This document shows positions 25,647 through 32,157 of a stretch of DNA of 33,678 nucleotides, piece by piece. Made by a program: the position numbers and the translations under genes. The notes under the pieces were generated by a model that saw only the letters and a program-made list of their open reading frames with translations, was not told the origin of the DNA and ran no database searches. Origin of the DNA: JAULUH01 sp032111745 (GTDB lineage: Bacteria > Chloroflexota > Anaerolineae > JAAEKA01). Position 1 is the stretch's first letter; each line of letters starts with the position of its first letter. The stretch covers positions 1 to 33,678 of the forward strand of contig JAULUH010000550.1 of NCBI GenBank assembly GCA_032111745.1, read 5' to 3'.

Positions 25647-26321
25647 ATGCAGAGCCTGCTGGCCGCGCTGGATAAGGCCGCCGACGGCGCCTATATGATC
25701 GACGAGAACCAGCGCATCGTGTATTGGAGCCCGGCCGCGGAGCGCCTGCTGGGCTACACGGCCGAGGAGGCCTTGGGCCGGTCCTGCTACGAGATCATGC
25801 GCGGGCGGGACGAGCAGGACCGCCTCTGGTGCCGGGGCAATTGCCACGTCACCGTGACCAGCAGCGCTGGAGAGCCGGTAGATAGCTTCAACCTCTTCAC
25901 CCGCACCAAGGGGGGCGGCGTGCGCTGGCTGAACGTCAGCATCCTCACCTTGCCCCCAGCCCCAAACGAGCCCCCTTACGTGCTTCACCTCTTTCGCGAC
26001 GTGACCGAGCTCCGCCAGCGGGAGCAGTTCACGCAACAGGTGTTGGGCCTGGCGCAGAACCTGCAACAGCCGGCACCCTCGGTGTCGATCTCCTACGCCA
26101 GTGCTTCATCCGATGGTGTGCTCACCACGCGCGAACACGAGGTTCTGACCTTGCTGGCCAGTGGGTTCAGCACTGACCGCATCGCCGAAACCCTCTCGAT
26201 CTCCCGCTCCACCACCCGCAATCACCTCCAGAACATCCTGCAGAAACTACAGGTCCATAGCCGCGCCGAGGCCGTGGCCTACGCGTTCGAGCACGGCCTG
26301 GTCCCCCGCCACCATCCCTAG
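25647..26321 (+). CDS. PAS-LuxR transcriptional regulator with Cys motif
   Basis: A 224-residue regulator. A PAS fold occupies about 5-120 (A-Y-M-I-D-E-N-Q-R-I-V-Y-W-S-P-A-A-E near 15-32, L-G-Y-T-A-E-E). A LuxR/FixJ HTH is at about 159-218 (L-T-T-R-E-H-E-V-L, S-T-T-R-N-H-L-Q-N-I-L). Three cysteines, C47, C62 and C66 (W-C-R-G-N-C), lie in the PAS domain and could hold a metal, haem or Fe-S cofactor or act as a thiol switch. AAGGAG precedes the ATG by about 7 bp. No kinase or receiver domain is present, so it likely senses a ligand directly. It lies immediately upstream of the CODH/ACS locus, with a dyad repeat between, and is a candidate regulator of it. Confidence 0.85.
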   Translation: MQSLLAALDKAADGAYMIDENQRIVYWSPAAERLLGYTAEEALGRSCYEIMRGRDEQDRLWCRGNCHVTVTSSAGEPVDSFNLFTRTKGGGVRWLNVSILTLPPAPNEPPYVLHLFRDVTELRQREQFTQQVLGLAQNLQQPAPSVSISYASASSDGVLTTREHEVLTLLASGFSTDRIAETLSISRSTTRNHLQNILQKLQVHSRAEAVAYAFEHGLVPRHHP

Positions 26322-26339
26322 CACCCTCTGGTCAGAAAT

Positions 26340-26376
26340 GATGCAATTGCACTACACTAAATAGTGCGTGTGCATC
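26340..26376. promoter_or_regulatory. Interrupted inverted repeat upstream of the CODH locus
   Basis: GATGCA-ATT-GCACTA-N7-TAGTGC-GTG-TGCATC: two matching blocks (26340-26345/26371-26376 and 26349-26354/26362-26367) around a 7-nt loop, with the internal palindrome TGCAATTGCA at 26342-26351. It follows the PAS-LuxR gene and precedes the CODH locus. It may be an operator or a terminator lacking a T-tract. Confidence 0.5.
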
Positions 26377-26400
26377 TTCCCGCGGGCATGAGACTTGCGG

Positions 26401-26406
26401 TATAGT
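26401..26406 (+). promoter_or_regulatory. Possible -10 box of the CODH/ACS transcript
   Basis: TATAGT with only a weak TTCCCG 18 bp upstream (26377-26382). A poor -35 would be consistent with activator dependence. The leader from here to the ATG at 26597 is about 185 nt. Confidence 0.4.
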
Positions 26407-26417
26407 GGGACAGTGAG

Positions 26418-26453
26418 CCTAAAACGTGCAAAACGTTCAAAGCGCTTAAAGCA
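26418..26453 (+). repeat. Four 9-nt tandem repeats in the CODH leader
   Basis: CCTAAAACG, TGCAAAACG, TTCAAAGCG, CTTAAAGCA: four consecutive 9-mers with an A-rich centre. They lie just downstream of the putative start site and resemble iterated binding sites or a short minisatellite. Confidence 0.5.
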
Positions 26454-26473
26454 TCCAGCGAAGTTGATCGAGC

Positions 26474-26523
26474 ACACACCACCTGCCAGCGACGCCAGGC
26501 CGGCGTGTGTCTTTTGTTTGTTG
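26474..26523 (+). terminator. Terminator-like hairpin in the CODH leader (possible attenuator)
   Basis: ACACAC (26474-26479) pairs with GTGTGT (26505-26510), with inner CCTG/CAGG pairing, and is followed by CTTTTGTTTGTTG. A second GC-rich hairpin (CGCCCC/GGGGCG, about 26537-26555) follows before the ribosome site. Conditional termination here would control the HTH-HMA and CODH genes. No known riboswitch class is recognised. Confidence 0.4.
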
Positions 26524-26596
26524 AGCGTACAGCGATCGCCCCGCAGGTAGGGGCGGGGTCATCCAGCCCCTTGGAGTCAGGCAGGAGAGTCGTCGC

Positions 26597-27148
26597 ATGA
26601 GCAAATCCAGTAGCCCTAGCAGCCCCAGCAGCCGTCTCCTGGGCCGCGCAGAGGTAGCGGAGATGTTTGGTGTGTCGCCCAGCACGGTCACCCGTTGGGC
26701 AGATGCCGGCATGATACCGTCCGTCAAGACTCTGGGCGGACACCGCCGCTACGATGCTGCCGCGGTGAAGGAGATGGCGCAGCAATTCCTCAAGGAGAGA
26801 CCAGCGATGGAGGAACTCGTTCTCGGTGTGCCGGCCATGTGGGCGGACCACCACGTGTTGGCCGTGCGCAGCATGTTGTTTGCCCTGGCCGGTGTAGAAG
26901 AGGTGGAGGCCAGCGCCGCCTTCAAGACGGTGCGCATGGGCTTCGACGGCGATCGCATTTCGGCCCAGACCATCGTGAAGGCCCTCATCGGTGCCGGTTA
27001 CCCGCCGGCCGGCTTCGAGACCGATGGCATGGCCACCGTACCTGTGTCCACAGGCAAGGCTGATCCGGCCTGGGCCGCGTTGGGCCAGCGGGCCATCCAG
27101 ACCAACCCGGCTGACCTGGCGATGTCGGGTGAGTTCAGAAAGTACTAA
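26597..27148 (+). CDS. MerR-type HTH fused to a heavy-metal-associated (HMA) domain
   Basis: A 183-residue protein. After a Ser/Pro start, residues 14-65 form a MerR/excisionase-type winged HTH (A-E-M-F-G-V-S-P-S-T-V-T-R-W, and T-L-G-G-H-R-R-Y at 45-52). Residues 72-137 match the HMA ferredoxin-like fold (L-V-L-G-V-P-A-M, then V-E-E-V-E-A-S, then V-K-A-L-I-G-A-G-Y). The usual M-x-C-x-x-C is replaced by M81-W-A-D-H-H86: the first Cys is Ala83 and the second is His86. GGAGAG lies 7 bp before the ATG. cooS starts 13 bp after its stop, so they are one operon. It is probably a DNA-binding sensor or a nickel/metal-handling factor for CODH/ACS; the Cys loss suggests a changed ligand. Confidence 0.8.
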   Translation: MSKSSSPSSPSSRLLGRAEVAEMFGVSPSTVTRWADAGMIPSVKTLGGHRRYDAAAVKEMAQQFLKERPAMEELVLGVPAMWADHHVLAVRSMLFALAGVEEVEASAAFKTVRMGFDGDRISAQTIVKALIGAGYPPAGFETDGMATVPVSTGKADPAWAALGQRAIQTNPADLAMSGEFRKY

Positions 27149-27161
27149 GGAGCGACCACCC

Positions 27162-29159
27162 ATGGCAAAAAAGGGACGTGAAATCAGCGAGCGCTCGATG
27201 GACCCGGCGGCGCAGGCGATGCTGATCCGGGCCGACGCGCTAGGTATTGGCACTGCCTTCACCCGGGTTGAGAACATGGCGCCGTGCACCGTCGGCAGTG
27301 GCAAGAGCGGCATGTGTTGCAAGAACTGTTTCATGGGGCCGTGCCGGATCACCAAAGACGGCCAGGTAGGCATCTGCGGTGCGACCCTGGAGACCATCGC
27401 GGCTCGCAATCTTGCGCGGGCCATCGCCTCGGGCGCGGCGGCCCACTCCGACCACGGTCGCGACCTGGCCTTCACTCTGGAGGCCGTGGCCAAGGGCGAC
27501 GCCCCAGGGTATGCCGTCCGAGACGTGGCCAAGCTGTGGGATGTAGCTGCCCGTGTGGGCATCCAGACCGAGGGGCGCACAGTCAATGACGTGGCTCTGG
27601 AGGTGGCCCGCAAGGCGCTTAGCGAGTTTGGCCAGCAGCGCGGCGAGCTCGCCTATCTCAAGAATGCACCCAAGAAGCGCTACGAGCTGTGGAAGAAGCT
27701 AGGCCTGGCACCGCGGGGCATCGATCGCGAGATCGTGGACGTGTTGCACCGCACCCACATGGGCGACGACCAGGACCCGGTCCACATCCTGAAAGGTGCC
27801 ATTCGCACCGCCTTGGGCGATGGCTGGGGTGGCAGCATGTGGGCCACTGACATCAGCGACATCCTCTTCGGCACCCCCAGCCCCAAGGTCAGCCAGGTCA
27901 ACCTGGGTGTACTCAACGCCGATCAGGTGAACATCCTGGTGCACGGCCATGAGCCGACTCTGAGCGAGATGATCGTAGCCGCGGTGCAGGATCCCGAGCT
28001 GATCGATTACGCCAAGAGCAAGGGCGCGACCGGCATCACCCTGGCCGGCATCTGCTGCACCTCCAACGAGGTGATGATGCGCCAGGGCATCCCCAGCGCC
28101 GGCAACTTCCTGCATCAGGAGCTGGCGATCCTCACCGGCGCGGTGGAGGCCATGGTAGTGGACGTGCAGTGCATCATGCAGGCCCTGCCCAACTTGGCCG
28201 ACAACTTTCACACCAAGGTGATCACCACTTCCCCCAAGGTCAAGATTACCGGCGCCCTGCACATGGAATTCGACGAGCACCGGGCGTTGGAGATAGCCAA
28301 GGACATCGTGCGGCTGGCCGTCGACAACTACCCGAACCGCGGCGAGATCATGATTCCCGACGTCAAGGAGGATGTGGTACCCGGCTTCAGCCACGAGTAC
28401 CTGAACTACATGCTGGGTGGCAGCTATCGCAGCTCCTTCCGGCCTCTGAACGACGCCATCATGTCTGGCCGCATTCGTGGCGCGGCGGCCATCGTCGGCT
28501 GCAACAACCCCAAGGTCACCCAGGACAAAGAGCACATCGACATCACGGCGGAGCTGCTCAAGAACGACGTGCTGGTGGTGCAGACTGGCTGCGGCGCGAT
28601 TGCCGCAGGCAAGTTCGGCATGCTGCTGGGCGAGGCCGCCATGAGCATGGCCGGGCCGGGGCTGCGCGAGGTGTGCGAGGCCGTGGGCATCCCGCCGGTG
28701 CTGCACATGGGCTCCTGCGTGGACAACTCCCGCATTCTGACTGTGCTGACCCAGATGGCCACGGAAGGTGGGCTGGGCGAGGACGTCAGCGACCTGCCGG
28801 CCGTGGGCATCGCGCCGGAGTGGATGAGCGAGAAGGCCCTCTCCATCGGCACCTATGCTGCAGCCTCTGGTGCCTACGTGCTGTTCGGCGTCGAGTCGCC
28901 CTACGAGTTCAGTGAGGAGGTGTCGAACCTGATCTCGGAGGGCTGGGAGGACATGATGGGTGGCAAGATGGAGTTCCTGGCCGATCCCAAGGAGATCGTG
29001 CGCCGCAGCCTGGAGCACATCGACAAGAAGCGCGCCGAACTCAAGCTGCCCGCCTACGATCCCAACAAATTCGGCAAGAGCGGCGACTATCCGCTGCAGG
29101 ACTACTTCGAGCTGCCGATGGAAGAACAGCAGGCGATGCTGTACGGCGTGCCGGCGTGA
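27162..29159 (+). CDS. cooS: Anaerobic Ni-Fe carbon monoxide dehydrogenase catalytic subunit
   Basis: A 665-residue homodimeric enzyme interconverting CO and CO2 (CooS/AcsA). The N-terminal cysteines C42 and C52 (D cluster) and C53, C56, C61, C72 (B cluster) are present, in M-C-C-K-N-C-F-M-G-P-C. The Ni-Fe C-cluster ligands are all visible: H261, C298 or C299 (I-C-C-T-S-N-E), C337, C447 (V-G-C-N-N-P), C477 (T-G-C-G-A-I-A-A-G-K) and C519 (G-S-C-V-D-N). The ATG at 27162 has AAGGAGCG about 7 bp upstream; the longer open frame beginning at 26991 only overlaps the previous gene. acsB follows 113 bp later, so it most likely works in the CODH/ACS complex of the Wood-Ljungdahl pathway. In ACS loci the gene is also called acsA. 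Confidence 0.97.
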   Translation: MAKKGREISERSMDPAAQAMLIRADALGIGTAFTRVENMAPCTVGSGKSGMCCKNCFMGPCRITKDGQVGICGATLETIAARNLARAIASGAAAHSDHGRDLAFTLEAVAKGDAPGYAVRDVAKLWDVAARVGIQTEGRTVNDVALEVARKALSEFGQQRGELAYLKNAPKKRYELWKKLGLAPRGIDREIVDVLHRTHMGDDQDPVHILKGAIRTALGDGWGGSMWATDISDILFGTPSPKVSQVNLGVLNADQVNILVHGHEPTLSEMIVAAVQDPELIDYAKSKGATGITLAGICCTSNEVMMRQGIPSAGNFLHQELAILTGAVEAMVVDVQCIMQALPNLADNFHTKVITTSPKVKITGALHMEFDEHRALEIAKDIVRLAVDNYPNRGEIMIPDVKEDVVPGFSHEYLNYMLGGSYRSSFRPLNDAIMSGRIRGAAAIVGCNNPKVTQDKEHIDITAELLKNDVLVVQTGCGAIAAGKFGMLLGEAAMSMAGPGLREVCEAVGIPPVLHMGSCVDNSRILTVLTQMATEGGLGEDVSDLPAVGIAPEWMSEKALSIGTYAAASGAYVLFGVESPYEFSEEVSNLISEGWEDMMGGKMEFLADPKEIVRRSLEHIDKKRAELKLPAYDPNKFGKSGDYPLQDYFELPMEEQQAMLYGVPA

Positions 29160-29162
29160 GAG

Positions 29163-29253
29163 GGTAATCGGTAATCGGTAATCGGTGATCGGTAATCAGT
29201 CCGGAATAACCGATCGCCGATCACCGATCACCGATCACTGATTACCGATCACC
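29163..29253. repeat. Heptamer-repeat hairpin between cooS and acsB
   Basis: Five direct GGTAATC-type heptamers (29163-29197) face six GATCACC-type heptamers (29212-29253) in the opposite sense, with a 14-nt spacer. The arms are near-complementary, the A/G differences giving G-T pairs or mismatches, so the transcript would fold into a long hairpin. It nearly fills the 113-bp gap, stopping just before the acsB ribosome site. Confidence 0.85.
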
Positions 29254-29272
29254 GGTATACAGGAGAAAGACG

Positions 29273-31558
29273 ATGTCACGATATATCGCAAGTCGAGCTA
29301 TCCGCGGCGCGCATTTGTTGGTCAACGAGGCCGACGATCTGTTGAAGCGGACCATCGCCGAGGTCGGGCCGGATGCGCCGGTCGCGTTTCCTAATACGGC
29401 CTACTACCTGCCCACCATCAACGGCATGATGGGTGTGCAGGTGGAGACGGTAGGGCAGTTGGAGCCGGTGCTCCAGCACGCCCGCAGCTTGTTACACCCG
29501 ATGCCTTCGGACTGCCGTTGGATGCCCTACCTGGGCGAGACCTTGGACAGCGGCATGGCGACCCTGTTCGCGGCCGAGGCCATCGAGGCCATCCGCTTCG
29601 TGCGCGGGGAGGAGCCCCAGCGCATTCCCGGCTTCACCATGACCGGGGGCAGCTTCACCAGCCCCGACGCTGCCAAGAGCGGTGATGGCGCCAATGGTTT
29701 CCTGAATGGCCCAATCGATGACGTGCAGCTGCGCTCATGGGGCATTGCCCTGGTGGACGGGCGCATGCCCGGCTTTGCGGCCATCGTCGGCTGCGCCAAG
29801 AGCAACGAGGTGGCGGTCAAGATCGTGCGCGAGCTGCAGCGCCGCAACATCCTGATCTTCCTCAGCGGCAACGTCAACGGCCGCAGCATCATCCACCAAT
29901 TGATGGAAGAGGGCGTAGAGATGGGCTACGATACGTATATCGTGCCCTTTGGCCTGGACACCCTGAGTGCCATCTATGCCCTGGGCTTCGCCACCCGTTC
30001 GGCCCTGACCTTCGGCGGGCTGAAGGCGGGGCAGGCCCGGGAGATCCTCTTGTACAACCGGGCGCGCGTCTTTGCGTTCGTGCTGGCCCTGGGCGAGATC
30101 GACGATCTGAAATACGCGGCGGCGGCCGGGGCCATCAACTACGGTTTCCCGGTGGTGGCCGACACGGTGATCCCGCAGATCTTGCCCACCGGCGTGACCC
30201 AGCACGAGCACGTGGTGAGCCTGCCCTTCAACACCATCCCCGGCAAGGACGACCTGGAGCGGGCCGAGAAGCTGGTGCAGAAGGCTATCGAGACCCGGGG
30301 GGTAAAGATCAAGATCACCGAGGTCCCGGTGCCGGTACCCTACGGCTCGGCCTTCGAGGGCGAGGTGGTGCGCAAGAAGGACATGCGGGTCGAGTTCGGC
30401 GGCAAGTACAGCCGGGCCTTCGAGTACCTGCGCATGGTGCCGGCCGAGCAGGTCGAGGACGGCCGCGTCGAGGTGATCGGCCCCAGCTTCGCCGAGATCG
30501 AAGAGGGTGGCGCACTGGACCTGGGAATACTCATCGAAGTGGCTGGCCGCAAGATGCAGAAGGACTTCGAGCCGGTGCTGGAGCGCCAGGTGCACTACTT
30601 CGTCAACGGCGCCAGCGGCGTCCAGCACATCGGCCAGCGCGACATCGCCTGGATCCGCATCGCCAAGGCCGCGGCCGATAAAGGCTTCACCCTGGAGCAC
30701 TTCGGCAAGATCCTGCACGCCCGCTTCCACGGCGAGTTCGGTGCGATAGTCGACAAGGTGAAGGTCAAGATCATCACCGACCCGGCCGTGCACGCTGAGT
30801 GGCTAGAGAAGGCCCGGGAAGCCTACAACGAGCGCAACGAGCGCATGGGCTCCTTGAAGGATGATGCGGTGGCGGAGTTCTATACCTGCACCCTGTGCCA
30901 GAGCTTTGCACCGACCCACGTGTGCATCGTCAGCCCCGAGCGGCTGGGCCTGTGCGGTGCGTACAACTGGCTGGATTGCAAGGCCAGCTTCGAGATTAAC
31001 CCCACGGGACCCAACCAGCCCATACGGCTGGGCGACACCATCGACCCGGTAAAGGGCTACTGGACCGGCACGAACGACGTGGCGGTTAAGAACAGCCAGG
31101 GCACGGTGCACGAGGTGGCTATGTACTCGATCATGGAAAACCCCATGACCGCCTGTGGCTGCTTTGAGTGCATTGTGATGCTGATCCCCGAGGCCAACGG
31201 CGTGATGGTGGTGAGCCGCGAGGACACCAGCATGACCCCAGCCGGCATGACCTTTAGCACCCTGGCCGGCATGGCTGGCGGTGGCCTGCAGACGCCGGGC
31301 GTCATGGGTGTGGGCAAGTACTACCTGACCAGCCCCAAATTCATCTCCGCCGACGGCGGCTTCAAGCGGGTGGTGTGGATGTCGAGCGTGCTGAAGCGTT
31401 CCATGGCCGAGGAGTTCCAGGCCGTGGCCGAGCGTGAGGGCGACCCGGACCTGTTGGCCAAGATCGCGGACGAGACTGCGTGCACCGACGTCGATGGGCT
31501 CATGGCCTGGATGGAGGAGCACGAGCACCCGGCGCTGTTCATGGATCCGATCTTCTAG
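29273..31558 (+). CDS. acsB: Acetyl-CoA synthase (CODH/ACS complex, ACS subunit)
   Basis: A 761-residue enzyme that joins CO, a corrinoid-bound methyl group and CoA into acetyl-CoA at the A cluster. It is the long bacterial form with the N-terminal CODH-contacting domain (Moorella AcsB is 729). The Fe4S4 ligands are C539, C542, C551 and C561, and the distal-Ni motif Cys-Gly-Cys is at 628-630. Spacing between ligands is identical to Moorella (506/509/518/528 and 595/597). AGGAGA lies 6 bp before the ATG. It follows cooS after a heptamer-repeat hairpin and precedes a CTCTGCG-family hairpin. With acsD downstream this defines a Wood-Ljungdahl locus. Confidence 0.97.
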   Translation: MSRYIASRAIRGAHLLVNEADDLLKRTIAEVGPDAPVAFPNTAYYLPTINGMMGVQVETVGQLEPVLQHARSLLHPMPSDCRWMPYLGETLDSGMATLFAAEAIEAIRFVRGEEPQRIPGFTMTGGSFTSPDAAKSGDGANGFLNGPIDDVQLRSWGIALVDGRMPGFAAIVGCAKSNEVAVKIVRELQRRNILIFLSGNVNGRSIIHQLMEEGVEMGYDTYIVPFGLDTLSAIYALGFATRSALTFGGLKAGQAREILLYNRARVFAFVLALGEIDDLKYAAAAGAINYGFPVVADTVIPQILPTGVTQHEHVVSLPFNTIPGKDDLERAEKLVQKAIETRGVKIKITEVPVPVPYGSAFEGEVVRKKDMRVEFGGKYSRAFEYLRMVPAEQVEDGRVEVIGPSFAEIEEGGALDLGILIEVAGRKMQKDFEPVLERQVHYFVNGASGVQHIGQRDIAWIRIAKAAADKGFTLEHFGKILHARFHGEFGAIVDKVKVKIITDPAVHAEWLEKAREAYNERNERMGSLKDDAVAEFYTCTLCQSFAPTHVCIVSPERLGLCGAYNWLDCKASFEINPTGPNQPIRLGDTIDPVKGYWTGTNDVAVKNSQGTVHEVAMYSIMENPMTACGCFECIVMLIPEANGVMVVSREDTSMTPAGMTFSTLAGMAGGGLQTPGVMGVGKYYLTSPKFISADGGFKRVVWMSSVLKRSMAEEFQAVAEREGDPDLLAKIADETACTDVDGLMAWMEEHEHPALFMDPIF

Positions 31559-31565
31559 GCTTCTC

Positions 31566-31636
31566 TCACTTCGGAGGACGCAGAGCGCAGAGAGGGACCT
31601 ATGGGTTCTCTGTGGGCTTTGCGTCCTCTGCGGTGA
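31566..31636. repeat. CTCTGCG-family inverted repeat between acsB and the CBS gene
   Basis: The arms start TCACTTCGGAGGACGCAGAG and end CTTTGCGTCCTCTGCGGTGA, about 30 nt each and largely complementary around a short loop. It lies 7 bp after the acsB stop and could act as a partial terminator or 3'-end stabiliser. It belongs with the elements at 1-104 and 25504-25545. Confidence 0.7.
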
Positions 31637-31652
31637 GTCCTGGGCGTGACCG

Positions 31653-32123
31653 ATGCCTGCACCTGTGTTGGTTCGTGATCTAATGCGAGTCGGCGTGCCG
31701 ACATGCCGCGAGGACGTGGCGTTGGCCGAAGTGGCGCGGCTACTGGTTGAGCGTAACGCATCCGCGCTGGTGGTACTGGACGAGGATGGCAACGCCGTGG
31801 GCTGGGTGGGCGAGGAGCACGTGGCTCGAGCGGCAGGCCATTCGAACGCTGCGTTGGTGGCCAGCGACGTGATGGTAGAACAGGTGCCCACCATCCCGCC
31901 GGACGTGCCCGCAGTGGCCGCCGCAAACCTGATGCTGGACCGAGGTATCCGCCAGCTGTTCGTGGTGCACCATGCCGGCGGTATCGTATATCCGGCAGCC
32001 GTGTTCACCTTGCAAGACGTGATCCGTGTGGTCGGTGGTTTGCAGCGCGCGCCGGGTGTTGGTGTGGGCGCGGAACGGCCATCGCCCATCGACCTGTTCA
32101 AGCACCGGTATGGGCTGACATGA
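31653..32123 (+). CDS. Tandem CBS-domain protein
   Basis: A 156-residue protein made of one CBS pair (Bateman module). The first motif is V-R-D-L-M-R-V-G-V-P-T at 7-17, with A-L-V-V-L-D-E-D-G-N-A-V-G-W-V; the second is V-A-S-D-V-M-V-E-Q-V-P-T-I near 69-81, with R-Q-L-F-V-V-H-H. CBS pairs bind adenine nucleotides such as AMP, ATP or SAM, and regulate partners. There is no enzymatic domain. The ribosome site is weak. It lies between acsB and a membrane protein gene within the CODH/ACS run, so it may tie the pathway to energy status; that is inference. Confidence 0.8.
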   Translation: MPAPVLVRDLMRVGVPTCREDVALAEVARLLVERNASALVVLDEDGNAVGWVGEEHVARAAGHSNAALVASDVMVEQVPTIPPDVPAVAAANLMLDRGIRQLFVVHHAGGIVYPAAVFTLQDVIRVVGGLQRAPGVGVGAERPSPIDLFKHRYGLT

Positions 32124-32157
32124 GGGTGTGGGATCGGGTTGGAAGAGCTGCACGGCC

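Noticed and set aside
26991..27161. N-terminal extension of cooS by 57 codons
   Set aside because: It lies wholly inside the HTH-HMA gene in another frame. ATG 27162 has a good ribosome site and gives the normal CooS N-terminus.
29163..29253. CRISPR array between cooS and acsB
   Set aside because: Units are 7 bp with no unique spacers and switch orientation halfway. This is a hairpin repeat, not a CRISPR.
29273..31558. Archaeal-type CdhC (short ACS)
   Set aside because: The protein is 761 residues with the N-terminal domain and Moorella-type ligand spacing, so it is the bacterial long form.
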